Origin: Lutjanus erythropterus
Taxonomy: Eukaryota > Chordata > Actinopteri > Lutjaniformes > Lutjanidae
Assembly: GCA_020091685.1 (NCBI GenBank)
Contig: CM034613.1
Span: 9,570,474-9,634,473 of the forward strand
DNA length: 64,000 bases
Direction: 5' to 3'
Of the stretch, positions 39,087 to 50,689 are shown piece by piece. The translations under genes were made by a program, and so were the position numbers. Within the stretch, counting starts at the first letter, position 1. The number at the start of each line of letters is the position of its first letter. The notes below the pieces were generated by a model. That model saw only the letters and a list, made by a program, of their open reading frames with translations. It did not search any database and had not been told where the DNA came from.

Positions 39087-39646
39087 GTAAGAAAGATTTT
39101 CTTTAAACTGTTAATTTTTCTGTCTTATTATTCGTTTTACTGCCATCATGAATTGATGTGAGGTCACTCAGGTTGAAAAGTGTTCAAGTAAAAGTATAAA
39201 ATTAGCTCTTTAAAAGGCAATTTTAAGATTTTTGATATGAAAGATCCTGTGTAGCATCCAGCCTGTCACCATTCAGATATGGTTACACCATCATTCACTC
39301 TGCAATTCAGCGACTCTTAAACATCATGAACATCTTTTATATGAGTTTTCTCAACTTTTTTTACAGTGAAGAACCATACAATGTAAATATTCTCATAGGT
39401 CTTACAGTAAGCCACAACTCTCTAAGCCTTCATTAAAACTCAGCTGTAACAGAAGATGTCTGATGTCTGATAGAAAAGTGATTCTTTCCATCATGTATAT
39501 GTCATAAATGATGTAGTTATTTGTATTTTCAAATGTCCAACATGAAAGGTAACATTTTCTGAAGGCAGGATAATCAAACTATCTAAAAATCTCCATCATC
39601 AGCTTCATCCTCTTTGCTTATCGTCTTTCTTTGTTTTGATTTTCAG

Positions 39647-39667
39647 GGTGTCGTTCACAGCAGCCAA
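39647..39667 (+). pseudogene. Protease copy 1, exon 2 (21 bp micro-exon)
   Basis: Acceptor TTTTGATTTTCAG and donor GTAAGC bound GGTGTCGTTCACAGCAGCCAA split as GGTGTCGTTC plus ACAGCAGCCAA. It encodes the short link CRSQQP between signal peptide and catalytic domain. The small size fits the fish family as I remember it. Confidence 0.65.
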
Positions 39668-41387
39668 GTAAGCATCCAACTTTACAAGTTCTTCAAGTTC
39701 TGTCTCCTCCAGTCAGCTACGTAAAAGACGGACAGTATAGATCATACAGATCTTATGCATATGCAGCAAGATGTTAAATATGCTGCGTTAATGTCATATG
39801 ACAGTTGACTTAAATTAACGGTTTTCAGCTGGTACATACTGTTCACATACACATCAAGTCATTACAAAGCCAATGGGGAACTTCTTTTATTTAACACTCA
39901 TTCTTGTTTTATTTCATTTAACTAATTAATTTACTTATTTTTTTACCAGACAAAATTCATAAATTCACAAAAATTAAAAACTGTGTTAAAAGACTTTAAA
40001 ATCTAAAACTAATAATATCTACTGATGACATAGATGTAAAAATGTACTATTATAATAAACTTCAATTTAAAATACATTGTTTATGAAAATGTTGTCCCTT
40101 TAAAGTCAACTACATCAGAAAACATGATCAGACATAAAAAGAGTTAGCTAAGAGTTAGCTATACCCTAACAAGTCTGACTTCCTGGTTTAAAAAAAGGCG
40201 GAATACTGCTCAATCACAGACAAACTTTCTATTTTCAACAAATTCATGAAATAATATTGCTATCAGATGTGTCTCAACAATAAGTAAACTCTGTAGAACT
40301 ACTAAATCAAAGCTACATAAGAATTATTGATTAGCGTTAAGAAAACTCTGAGCAACTTTAAAAGTAAAATGGCTGCTCAGTACACCTCAGCTGTGAAATG
40401 AAAATCTGTAACATTTTGTCAACTCTGAAAGATATTCTGTTTTACAGAGTTAACATATGTGGTGGTGGTGATGTAACTCTCAGAAATCAGTACATAATAC
40501 ATAGAAAATGACAAATAAGTCAATGTCCCACTTTGGCCACCCTGTTGAAAAAGTTAGAGACATGCTGCTGTATGATAGTGATGATAATGTAAGTAGGCAA
40601 TATTATAATGGTATTTATTTCTGGAAAATATATCAAACATTTTGTTCATATGGCTAATTATATAATCTTGTATTTAATGCAAAAAAATTATTTTGTGTTT
40701 TATCTTGTAATATCGTCTTTTTGTGTGACAGAGTTGAAGAAATTCAAGTCCTTGGCCACACAAAAATGCACTTAAATAAAAACTAACTCACTATGAGGCT
40801 GGCCTGTTGCCAGATTAAAAAGCTTAAAATATACTTTCCCCACATAATTAAAGTACAAAATCAACATCCTCAAAATAAGCTTTTCTCCCAGTTCTCAAAA
40901 CTGAATTATATCCAACTTCAGGCTTTGATAAAATACAAGTGTTGAAAAGACACACAAATACTCTGTCATTCTGGATATTAAAGGTTTTCTATATTGCCAA
41001 TGCACAATATTTACAATATTTATTATTCAGTTTATTTACAGAGTGAAGAAACCAGAAAATATTCACATTTAAGAGGCTGGAATCATAAATTTGGGGATTT
41101 TACCTTTAAAAGTTACTAAAACCAATGAGATGATTTTGAAAGTAGTTAGTGATTAATTTAATAATCAATCAATAACAGCTCTTGGTGGTACATAAAGTCC
41201 CTTATGGCATGAATGCAGCATTATTCATCTCTGAACAACAGTCAACTTTGATGTCTTCAACTTTCTCTTATCTTAACTTTTAGTTGACCATATTTTAACC
41301 ACAGCACAACAAAATCAGTCATATTTTGTCATTTTATACAAAAGCGTTTGCTTGTTCTCCATGTTTAACTTTCTTCTCTGCTATCAG

Positions 41388-41553
41388 AATGTGGCGGGCT
41401 CAACTTAACTCCAGAATGTGGGAGGTCAAAGTGCGTCTCAGGAGCTTGGCCCTGGCAAGCAATTAGAAATTGACACTCAAAATACTACGCTCTTGTGTGG
41501 AGGGTCCTTATTAGCAACCAGTGGGTGCTGACAGCTGCTCACTGTGCAGTAGG
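41388..41553 (+). pseudogene. Protease copy 1, exon 3 (catalytic His)
   Basis: Acceptor CTGCTATCAG, donor GTAAGA. Encodes the propeptide Cys-Gly, the activation site region and LLCGGSLLATSGC-like start of the fold through VLTAAHCAVG, with the catalytic His intact. One base appears missing after TGTGG (shared with copy 2). Single-base losses turn the expected RIVGGQSASPG into frame-shifted sequence. Confidence 0.75.
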
Positions 41554-41723
41554 GTAAGAACACTGTTGCAACTTTAATTTTATAAACTTTTTTGGTTTGT
41601 TACAACAAGACTAAATTGCATTACACAACCCATTTACATCTGGTATTAAAATGAGACCTGAATCCAAAAATAAACAGTCTTGAGGAGTAATGGATTTCAT
41701 GTAACTGATTACTTAAAGGTAAC

Positions 41724-42430
41724 TGTAAGACCAACCACTAATGTTAGATACACAGAACAACCACTAACATTATCCACAGACAAACTGCTAATGTCAGCTA
41801 CACAGACCACACACTATTAGCTACGGCCCATCGTTAACATTAGCTGCACAGACCATCCGCTAACATTAGCTACATGCTAAGCCTACTTTTTCAAATTCAT
41901 CTTAGCTCTTCAAAAATCAGCCTATTAATACAAATTTTGGTGCAGTTGTTTGCTGCACTACCTGAAACAAAATTGCGCGCCAATAGGCTAGCTGGAGCTC
42001 TTACAAAAATAGTTGAAAAATGTGCAAAAACAGTTTTAAAACTGGATTACGTAATTAGAACAGTAAACAAACTAACTGTAAGACCAACCACTATAGTTAG
42101 CTCATTAGAACAACTGCTTATGTTAGCTACAGAGAACAACCGCTAACATCTACACAGACCAAAAGCTAATATAGCTACAGACCACCTGCTAATGTGGCTA
42201 CACAGTTGAAAAACATGCTAACCCTACTTTTCAAAAACATCTTTGGTCTTCAAAATGAACCCTATTAAAACAAAACTTGCAGTACCCACTGAGAATCTGA
42301 GCAAAATTTGGCACCAAGTGATCATTAAATGGAGCTCTTACACAAACAAATTGTGCAAAAACAGTTTTTATTGGTCCCTCGAACAGTAGTTTCTCATTAT
42401 TTACAGGTGCTCTGTACAAAGTTTGGCTTC
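41724..42430 (+). repeat. 26-bp minisatellite with higher-order repeat, intron 3 of copy 1
   Basis: Units of about 26 bp (consensus GACCAACCGCTAACATTAGC plus TACACA) occur six times at 41724-41880 and about five times at 42060-42206. Each block is followed by the same tail, GCTAACCCTACTTTTCAAA then ATCTT and CTTCAAAA. A third, shorter tail occurs near 42515. The array is thus a repeat of repeats of about 340 bp. Copy 2 has only two units (about 55425-55480). Confidence 0.8.
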
Positions 42431-42681
42431 AATCAACCATTAGGTGGTGCATTCACAGTGACTGATCGATAGTCGGCACTAGATGGCACTTACACTAAGT
42501 TGATAAAATTTGCTAAACCAACTTTTCAACTCATCTTAAGTCTTCAAGAGTCGGTTGGTTGTTTGGTAAATACAGATGTTAATACCAGATGTAAATGAGG
42601 CTAAAGTATCAACACTCACTCATTCATAAAATGTGATGCTGAATGATGAAAAACTAACTGTTTCACTTCTGTCTTCAAAAG

Positions 42682-42935
42682 TGTCAACAATATAACGGCT
42701 CACCTGGGCGCCACAGGATGATAGGTGCAAACCCCAATGAAGTGTCACTGACAGTAGAGACGGATCATATGCCATCCTTTCTACCGCCGCTGGAGCTATG
42801 ACAACGACATATGTCTCCTGAAGCTGCAGGCCCTGTGAATTTCACCAACTACATATATCCAGTGTGTAGCCTCAGCTAACAGCACTTTCTACACCGGGGT
42901 TAGCTGGGTCACTGGTTTTGGTGTGACTTTTAATG
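42682..42935 (+). pseudogene. Protease copy 1, exon 4 (catalytic Asp)
   Basis: Acceptor CTTCAAAAG, donor GTAAGT. Encodes GVNNITAHLGATG, then a TGA TAG that is bypassed only by a one-base shift, then ANPNEVSLTVE, RIICHPFYRRWSYDNDICLL (catalytic Asp is the second D of DND), VNFTNYIYPV and SWVTGFGVTFNG. At least four frame disruptions are visible against copy 2. Confidence 0.75.
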
Positions 42936-43889
42936 GTAAGTTTGCAGAGAAACACTGTAGTTTCACTTCAGAGAAGGCCTAACACATCAGTGTTTCAAAA
43001 GTTATATTTAAATTTATTATATTTGATTCATTTCATTTTATTATTAGGCTATTATTATTATTATTATTAAACCAATTTAAATCTAATTTTCTATCAAGTT
43101 TGCTTCAGCAACAAAGGGTTACTGTCCTGAAAACTGCAAAATAGAGTTATCCAATCAGATTTTTTGTTTTTGTCTCTGGGCAGAGAAATTTGAGCTGCTC
43201 GCTTATTGGTTAAGACTTCATCACCGGGACAGAAGGCCACAGCCTGTGTTTGTTTAGAAAGTGACAGCACAGAATTAACCAATCACATTTTGATTCACAG
43301 TGGGTGGACCTCTTCATTTTAAGTTATTTCAAGAGTGCAGCACAACAGACAGGGCTACGTTTGTAGATACAAATAACATAACTGGAGATTTGTGCTACAT
43401 GAAAAATACAAATGACAAAAAGAACCTCAGATAGAAACATAAATTATTACAGCTCTTAACATCAAACACATAACTCATCCAAACAAAGTAAACAAGTAAA
43501 AGAGTAAACAATTATCTACTAGTTTAAGTGAAGAAAACTACAAGAAAAACATTTCTTACTCTGCTATCACTGTGTGGTGTTTGCTGCCATCCACATGTCA
43601 CAAGCTACCTGGCTGCCTGCCACTTATTCCAGCAAAATATTTTCCATTTTGCTGCATTTTTGAGTGTGTCTGGCAGTTTTGGCTGAACTGAAGTCCCAGC
43701 TCTGAACGGTTCACAACCGATGCTAATAATGCCTGAGTTATCATTTGTGTACCCATAGTATTTTTATTTCTTTTGCATTACTGCTGCCAGGTTCATCCCA
43801 AAGCTCTTCAATCACTTTTTTTCTCCCTTTTGTTTAGTTTTTTTTTTCCACACAAATTCTAATCTTATCTTTGAAATATCTCCAATTAG

Positions 43890-44024
43890 GTACACTTTCC
43901 AACATCCTTCAGGAGCTGACGTACCAGTCGTTGGAAACAATGAGTGCAGATCGCCTATCCTTATCATCTCACAGAGAACATGATCTGTGCTGGACACAGA
44001 GCTGGAGGAAAGGGTTCCTGTCAG
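43890..44024 (+). pseudogene. Protease copy 1, exon 5
   Basis: Acceptor CTCCAATTAG. The exon ends GGKGSCQ before GTGATC. It encodes TLSNILQEL, a frameshifted stretch corresponding to NVPIVGNNECRCAYPSHL in copy 2, then TENMICAG. The Gly in KGSCQ replaces the specificity-pocket Asp found in copy 2 (KDS). Confidence 0.7.
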
Positions 44025-44079
44025 GTGATCACCATTTTTGTGTATTTTTTGTATAAAGGTACACCAGGTATTAATAAAT

Positions 44080-44235
44080 CCAGTGGTAGAAGTAACTAAT
44101 TAAAAATATTCAAATTAATGTAATTATGTAGCTTTCTGAGGTACTTGTACTTTCATGAGTAGATTTTAAGTCTGTATTTTTACTTGTACTAAAGTATTCA
44201 TTAGTTCCTGTCAACATCATAATTGAGTACTGAGT
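44080..44235 (+). repeat. Dispersed repeat in intron 5 of copy 1 (TACTTGTACTTT type)
   Basis: Contains GGTACTTGTACTTTCATGAG and TTTTTACTTGTACTAAAGTA. It is present at the same place in copy 2 (57215-57375), so it predates the duplication. Confidence 0.6.
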
Positions 44236-44539
44236 ACAATTAGAATCAATATTGGGTCAGGACCTGGGTGGGTCACAGAGACAGAGATTTTATTTGGGTC
44301 CTCCAAAAAAGACAATGGAAGAATTTTGCAAATTTAAGACTTGCGTGGGCAGTACACTTTTCATAAAACATTTAAAATTTACATTTTACTGATGAGAGGA
44401 CAAAATAGAGTATTTGCTTTGTCTCATTTATCAAATAGGCTAGAATGTTCTATATTGTTTTCCAGATGAGAGGAAATAAAAACAATGATATAGCCTATAA
44501 ATCTAGATGCCTAAATGGATCTATTACTCATTTATAAAA

Positions 44540-45654
44540 TACATCGATCAGGCGTAACATTATGACCACTGACAGGTGAGAGTGAATAACACTTATCTCT
44601 TCATCATGGCACCTGTTAGTGGGTAGGATATATTAGGCCAAATGTGAACATTTTGTCCTCAAAGTCGATGTGTTAGAAGCAGGAAAAATGGGCAAGCCTA
44701 AGGATTTGGCGAGTTTGACAAGGGCCAAATTGTGATGGTTAGAGGACTGAGTCAGAGCATTTTCAAAACTGCAGCTCTTGTGGGGTGTTCCTGGTCTAAA
44801 GTGGTCAGTATCAAAAGTGGTCAAGGAAGGAACAATGGTGAACCGCGACAGGGTCATGGGCGGCGAAGGCTCATTGATGCACGTGGGAGCGAGGCTGGCC
44901 CGTGTGGTCCAATCCAACAGGCGAGCTACTGTTGCTCAAATTGCTGAAGAAGTTAATGCAGGTTCTGATAGAAGGTGTCAGAATACACAGTGCATGCGCA
45001 GTTTGTTGCGTATGGGGCTGCATAGCTGCAGACCAGTCAGGGTGTCCATGCTGACCCCTGTGCACCATTGAAAGCGCCAACAATGGGCGCGTGAGCATCA
45101 GAACTTGACCACGGGCAATGGAAGAAGGTGGCCTGGTCTGATGAATCACGGTTTCTTTACATCACTTGGATGGTGGAGGCAGTGTGCTCCTTTGGGCAAT
45201 GTTCTGCTGGGAAACAGGTCCTGCCATGTGTGTATATTACTGACCCGTACTACCTACTTAAGCATTGTTGCAAACCATGTACACTTTCATGGAAGCGGTA
45301 TTCCCTGATGGCTGTGGCCTCTTTCAGCAGGATAATCGTCACAAATCAAAACTGGTTCAGGAATGGTTTGAGAGCACGACAACGAGTTTGAGGTGTTGAC
45401 TTGGCCTCCAAAGTCCCAGATCTCAATGCAATCGAGCATCTGTGGGATCTGGACAAACAAGTCCGATCCATGAGAGCCCCACCTGCGCAACTTACAGGAC
45501 TTAAAGGATCTGCTGCTAACATCTTGGCGCCAGATACCACAGCACACCTTCAGAGGTCTAGTGGAGTCCATGCCTCGACGGGTCAGAGCTGTTTTGGCAG
45601 AAGGGGACCAACACAATATTAGACAGGCAGTCATAATGTTATGATTGGTGTGTT
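44540..45654 (+). mobile_element. Tc1-type transposon fossil in intron 5 of copy 1
   Basis: The left end is CGATCAGGCGTAACATTATG and the right end is CATAATGTTATGATTGGTGT, imperfect inverted repeats of the Tc1 kind. Length is about 1.1 kb. The whole element is missing from intron 5 of copy 2. It lies inside a larger copy-1-specific segment (about 44335-45760) that splits a dispersed repeat still contiguous in copy 2 at 58077-58252. Confidence 0.85.
44688..45622 (+). pseudogene. Tc1-like transposase, broken
   Basis: A DDE-type cut-and-paste transposase. It starts [10 protein letters not shown] and shows [17 protein letters not shown] and LLRMGLHSCRPVRV (DNA-binding part). The catalytic residues follow in AWSDESRF (first Asp), LFQQDNRH (second Asp) and PDLNAIEHLWDL (Glu). 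The end is GPTQY, stop at 45622. All three catalytic residues are visible, but the frame shifts several times and an early stop interrupts VRAFSK, so no functional protein is expected. Confidence 0.85.
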
Positions 45655-45936
45655 TAACAAGTATATCTTTTCAATAACACAAGCATATAATATAGGGTAT
45701 GTGGAAATGGCAGTAAAAAAGGTCACGAACGTTCATTTATGTACAAACTAAATCTACCAAGATTTATTAGCCCTCTCTGTGAACTGGGTTATCATCTTAA
45801 GTGGGTCCCCAGAGAAAAGTTTGGGAAACTCTGGTCTGTTTGGTGTCAGTTGCTGGGTAGGTGCTTCCTGAACAAGTCCTCCTCTAAGACATACTCCATC
45901 CTCTCCCAACAATTATCCTCATTTCTTTTTCCAAAG

Positions 45937-46313
45937 GGCGACTCAGGGTCCACTGGTGACCAAAATGGTAGTGTCTGGGTCCTGGCTGGAGTTGTGAGTT
46001 TGGTGGCTGTGGCCAGCCTCGATATCCTGGAGTTTACGCCAAGTGTCCCAGTACCAGGAATGGATCAGCAACGTCACTGGCAGCAGCCAAGTGGGCTTGT
46101 TACCTTCACCTCCCCAGGAGTTGACAGTGATTTAAACTTCACCTGCCCAACCTCACACCCCACAACACCTGCCCTCAACACCATACCCCACCTATTTTCC
46201 TACAAAGGATGGTAACTCTGTATTTGACAGTGGTGACAGCGTGATCCCCTTCTCCCACTGTCTCACTCTGTGCTCTTGTTCTTTCACTCTATGCACTGGT
46301 TGGTGACACATAA
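45937..46313 (+). pseudogene. Protease copy 1, exon 6 (catalytic Ser and C-terminal tail)
   Basis: Acceptor CTTTTTCCAAAG. GGC GAC TCA GGG keeps the catalytic Ser, but two bases are missing just after it relative to GGPLV. Then come KNGSVWVLAGVVS, CGQPRYPGVYAK, YQEWISNVTGSSQVG, FTSPGVDSDLNFTCPTS, a Pro/Thr linker and the hydrophobic tail, in shifting frames, ending at TAA 46311-46313. Confidence 0.75.
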
Positions 46314-46629
46314 CATCAAAGTTAGAAAACATGGTTGAAGGTTTCTGTTTCCAACTGTCTTTGATTATGAGCACCTTTCTTATATTTCTTTCTTTATATT
46401 ATGACTGGGATTGTTTGATTTATTTGTCTTTAATTGAAGAGTAGTTTAAAGGTTGAGTTTGGTATTTTGGGTCCTCAGTCATATGCCTGTGCCAACCAGC
46501 TACGTTGCAGTTTACATCCGTATCTGTCCAGAGTCATAAAATATATCTAGTGAAGACTTTGAAGAATTCAATAAAGATATGAAGTGTTTTTCTATTTTGG
46601 CAAAATGGAAGTGATATACATATAGATTA

Positions 46630-46765
46630 TATATGAACTTCCTTGAAGGCATTCTTGAGATACTGTTTTCATAATAATGGGATGGTCATGAGGTCACAGT
46701 GACTTTAAAGTCACCAACATTGAATCAGTTCATCCTTGAGCCCAAATCGACATTCAAGTTTAAAG
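46630..46765 (+). repeat. Dispersed repeat within the 3' UTR of copy 1
   Basis: CTTCCTTGAAGGCATTCTTG, ATGGTCATGAGGTCACAGTG and AATCAGTTCATCCTTGAGCC. Same family as 30690-30840 but in permuted order. Present at the matching place in copy 2. Confidence 0.65.
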
Positions 46766-47033
46766 ATATTGACGTTGATGTTACCCTTCAACACCATGCT
46801 GAAAAGCTGTGACTCACTGCCTTCTCTTGTGGAAACTTTAAAGCCTGTTTCACCTGGGTGTGGTAAGACATGTGCTGCACCTGTAAGCAAATCCACCACC
46901 TGTACATCAAGGTGGGAGGTTAAACCACTGGAGGTCAGCAAAACAACATGTCAGTGGGATGTTGAGCTGCTCTTTGAACTGTATGTTGAATTGTCCATGT
47001 TTGAATTGTATTCTATTGAAGAGTTAATCATTT

Positions 47034-47039
47034 AATAAA
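47034..47039 (+). terminator. Poly(A) signal of protease copy 1
   Basis: AATAAA about 720 bp after the stop codon, within ATCATTTAATAAACTTGGTG, identical in copy 2. Confidence 0.65.
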
Positions 47040-47059
47040 CTTGGTGGCTGGGTTGGGTA

Positions 47060-47882
47060 ATTTTGACACATTATAATAACTGTAACAATCTTCAGTATGC
47101 ACTGATTTGAATTTTGTTGTTGTTGTTTTGTTGGGAAGATAAAAAAAACAATAAACATGGTTTGGGTTTATTTAGGTTTGTTTTGATGTTTTGCAACTAA
47201 CAATATTAATAATAATAACTAGAATAAATTTGCTAGCTAGGTAAACACTTAAAACATTACATTGTTTTCCTTGCTAACTAAAAGTTAAGAAAACATTACA
47301 TTTAAAAGTTAAAAGAAGAAAAGTTTAGAAGTCACCCTTTTAGCATAGTCATGATTGCTCTTCAGAGAAGCTCTAATTTCTCATCCTTTGAGAAAAACTT
47401 ATTATCAACAAGTTATCATGGAGTGAAAGAAAGAGACATTTTGATCATACAAATTGAGTTTGTCCCTTATGTTTCTGTGAGTAACAATTATTTTGCTTAA
47501 GGCAGCTATTTTAAAAGTTAAGCTACTCAAGGGTGAGTTTAAGTTCATTACTAGATGACATTTTAAATTGGAATTTAAAGTTTCAGTGCAGTAAAGTCAA
47601 AACAAAACTTAAGTTTAAATTTAAATGTAAAATTCTTAATTTTAAATTAATCTAAACATTTGGTGGTGCAACATAATTAAAGTTCAACCACATTTAATTG
47701 GTTTTAAATTTAATAAAACAAATTAATAAAATGTTTGTACAACCCAGCCTTGTAATTGAGTTCAATATTATCACTATATCTTCACTTGTGTATGTAGTCT
47801 CACTTCTTGTGTTTACATGCTGCTGCCATCATGGACTCTACATCTGGTGTTTGAACAATGTGCCTCCATACACACACATACA

Positions 47883-47918
<36 letters not shown>

Positions 47919-49064
47919 GCACCAAATCCTCAGATTGCCTTTCCTCTCCCTCTCTCTCTCCCTCTTCCTCTATGATAGAATCTGCTCTCTAAACTGTCCT
48001 CATGCCTTGTCCTCATGTTAGCACTACAGAGAGAGATGAGTGTGTGTGTGTGTGAGAGAGTGTGAGTGTGTGTGTGTGTGCAGAGAAGAATCAAGAATCA
48101 AAGTAGAGAGAGAGAGCAAAAGAAAAAAGTGGGAAAAGAGAAACTGTCCCATAGCATGATATACAACAAACTGGAAAATCTACACACACACACACACACA
48201 CACATATAAAACATTTGTAGAAACTGGACTAAAGGAGAGAGTGCTGTTCTGCACATGTACTGTATTTTATCACACACACACATAGCCTAGGCCTCTTCCT
48301 GCATTATATCACTGCTGTTACTCAATCTCCTGGACTCCTGTAGTATTTGTTATTTTTCACAGTGTGGAGAAATTGGAGAATTTGGGGATCTTTGTGGCGA
48401 TCCATCAGTCTTTCTCTGCTGTTCTTCTTTGCAGAAAGACAATCTTTACCTTCCTTACAGGCTTTCTCTAGTTCAAGTTTCAAATTAAAAAAACATCAGG
48501 GATCTTTAAACAAAAAGAAATTGCACTTTTATAGGCTGTATGTGAACATACATAAAATCTATAACTCTTCTGGTGGGCATCCAAAGGTGGAGGCTTTCAC
48601 CAGTTGATAATTCAGCTAGTAGGTTTTCCTCAGTGGAGAAATTTGAGTTTCTCTGCCATCATGAGTAGGCTAACTGAGCTAACTAACTTTTTGAAAACTT
48701 GGAAACAATAGAACAGTTAGCTAGCTTTTTAGCTAGCTAGCAAACAAAGAACATTTTTGTTTTCTTTTTCTACTTTTATTTAGCTAATTAACAACCAATA
48801 ATAATAACATTGTTTCACTTTAATCCAGCTTGCAAACAATGAAACCTTCACAGACAGCAGACATACGTCTGACCAACGTCGACCTCAGATCGTGCGTCAG
48901 CATTCTACTAAAGTGTGAAAATGCATCTGAGAAACATCGGCCCATAGCAGGGACATGGTTTGCCAGAGGTTTGTTTATGTGCTCCTTATCAAAGTCGGCG
49001 ATAGGTCGGCTATGGATCGCCCATTACGCGTTATCAATTGGTGCCATGGAACTGAGAGCAGGCG
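47060..49064. other. Intergenic stretch after copy 1
   Basis: AT-rich DNA. It has a microsatellite cluster (CA at 47870-47918, TG at 48039-48080, CA at 48182-48204), then a segment near 48216-48260 that matches 60235-60275 after copy 2. The 109-codon frame at 48830-49159 has no domain, and its right part is array module B. No gene is supported. Confidence 0.55.
47870..48204. repeat. CA and TG microsatellite cluster
   Basis: CA tract at 47870-47918, TG tracts at about 48039-48052 and 48064-48080 with GA interruptions, CA tract at 48182-48204. Opposite-strand tracts alternate over about 330 bp. Confidence 0.9.
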
Positions 49065-49290
49065 TTCGTGAGTTATTTGGTTTCACCTCTCACATGATAT
49101 TCATGGTTAATGCATTCCTCATTTGTACATTTATACACAACCTTTATCTGCAGATGTGAGCTGAAGACACGGAAAGACATCAAGACAAACATGTTTGACT
49201 TGATGTCTTTCTTAACCTAATCAAAGTTGCAGTCTGAGTTATGGTATGAGAAGGTTGGTGATAGGATGATAACCTTGTGACTTCTGTTTT
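49065..49290 (+). repeat. Array module B, partial copy
   Basis: GGTTTCACCTCTCACATGAT, GGTTAATGCATTCCTCATTT, ACACAACCTTTATCTGCAGA and CATGTTTGACTTGATGTCTT match 38160-38350 and 63275-63470. It ends just before the repetitive element at 49392. Confidence 0.8.
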
Positions 49291-49391
49291 AGTATGACAG
49301 TTCAGAATCACCACAGTCACAAAGAGTTCTGTGAGGAAATTACTGATTTTGTCCGTGGAGTTTGGTTGGTTTGAAAGACTTAGATTTGACT

Positions 49392-50479
49392 TACACCCTC
49401 TTGGAATTAAGGGTTAGTCCTGAAGGACTGAGGTTCTACCCAAAACCATTTGCTACTAAAGAACCCTGTTTGAGAAGTTTGATCAAGGCTCGTTGTACCA
49501 TAATATAAAAGAATTCTCAGTAGAACACCCTGGGTGGGTTTGAGACAAAACCCTTGGAATACAGTAGGGTTCTCTGTAGAACCCTGGTCCTGGATGAACA
49601 CTTGGGATATAGAGGGTTCTTGGGAGAACACCTGAGTGGGTTTTAGATAAATCCTCAAAATATAATATACAGAGATGCTTGTGCACACTGAAAGATTCTA
49701 GATAGAACCCTCAGAGAGGGTTGTTGAATTCTTTACAGAACTCTTTCATCAAGGGTTCTTTGTACCAGAATATAAAACAGTTCTTGGAGAAATCCCCACA
49801 GTGGGTCCTCAAAGAAATCCTTGGAATATAGAAGGATTAATTGTAGAATTATTTGTGGAATATAGAAGGGTTCTCAGGAGAACCCGCTGGGTGGGTTACA
49901 GATAAAACTTCTGGAATACAAAAAGGTTCTTGATTGAACCTCCTACCTGGTTTCTACATAAGCTTGGAACATGAAGGGTTCTCCATAGAACCCTGGTTCT
50001 AAATGAAACCATTGGAATATAAAAGGGATCTTGGTATATCTGGGTGGGTTCTTGTCTGCACCCTTCGAGGTGTTAAGATTCTCAACAGAACCCCAGAGAG
50101 GGATGTTAAGTTCCTTGAAGAACACTTTGTCAATGGTACTTTGTACCATAATATAAAAGGTTCTCAGTCCTGGGTGGGTTCAAGATAAAACCCTTGAAAT
50201 ATAGAAGGTTCTTGGTGGAACCCACTGGGGCGGAATTGCATTAGCACACTTAGAAGGTGGAAAGATTATGGATAGAATGCCGGTTGGTTCTGAGTGAGAC
50301 CATTGCACAATAGAAGGGTTCTCCTGTAGATCCTATCACAAAGGGTTCTAGGTACATTGGTTCTATGTATGTTAGGTTCTTGGTAGAATGCTCTGAAAGG
50401 TTCCAAGTAGAACCTTTATAAAGGCTCTTCTCTGGGGAATATGCCTGAGAACCCTTTATGGTTCTTGGTAGCCCTTATT
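49392..50479. mobile_element. Second member of the 11034-12298 element family
   Basis: The left end CCCTCTTGGAATTAAGGGTT resembles CACTCTTAGAAATAAGGGTT. The body repeats GGTTCTTGGTAGAACCC, CTGGGTGGGTT and TTGGAATATAGAAGGG in the same style. The right end, GGTTCTTGGTAGCCCTTATT, stops short of the terminal TAAGAGTG, so it is truncated. It lies between the two protease genes. Open frames (49407-49688, 49943-50149 minus) are repeat translations. Confidence 0.75.
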
Positions 50480-50689
50480 TATTTGTTTGTTGTTGTTTTT
50501 TTTTTTGTTAAACAATTTTATTAATATAATATGGAAAACAAATAACAGATAAAAACAAATGCAAACAAATGACATAAGCTTCTCTCATGATTGTATAATC
50601 AATTGTATCTATTGGCTTTGAAAATCAAAGGCACAAAACAAGCCTGAAACACACCTGGAGCCGGTCCTGTTTTCTTGCCTGCATACTTC
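50480..50689. other. Short AT-rich spacer
   Basis: Begins with a T-rich tract (GTTGTTGTTTTTTTTTTTG). Nothing recognisable. Confidence 0.5.

Larger units (their letters stand above)
39029..46313 (+). pseudogene. Trypsin-like (S1) serine protease, copy 1, prostasin/testisin/PRSS27-like
   Basis: Six exons can be traced. They encode a signal peptide (MALHQFLCALTVIIILSHN), the trypsin fold with catalytic His in LTAAHC (exon 3), Asp in YDNDICLL (exon 4) and Ser in GDSG (exon 6), and a hydrophobic C-terminal tail ending ALVGDT, typical of GPI-anchored or membrane-tethered family members. Such proteases act at epithelial surfaces. The residue six before the catalytic Ser, normally Asp in trypsin-like enzymes, is Gly here (KGSCQGDS). 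The reading frame is broken many times: in exon 3 after CGG and again near GGQSAS, in exon 4 (TGA TAG, an extra base after TVE, CCC for CCCC before VNFTNY, PVC followed by TAG), in exon 5, and in exon 6 after GDSG. A Tc1 element sits in intron 5. I call it a pseudogene; assembly indels are the main alternative. Confidence 0.75.

Noticed and set aside
41724..42206. Regular spacing of about 26 bp suggesting a CRISPR-like array
   Set aside because: Units are head-to-tail with no unique spacers, in an intron of a eukaryotic gene. It is a minisatellite.
45287..45634. 115-codon minus-strand open frame
   Set aside because: It is antisense to the Tc1 transposase remnant, which reads on the plus strand.
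46736..47035. 99-codon open frame after protease copy 1
   Set aside because: It lies in the 3' UTR and overlaps a dispersed repeat. The equivalent frame is not kept in copy 2.
48830..49159. 109-codon open frame between the protease genes
   Set aside because: Its right part is array module B, which is non-coding in the other copies, and the rest has no recognisable domain.
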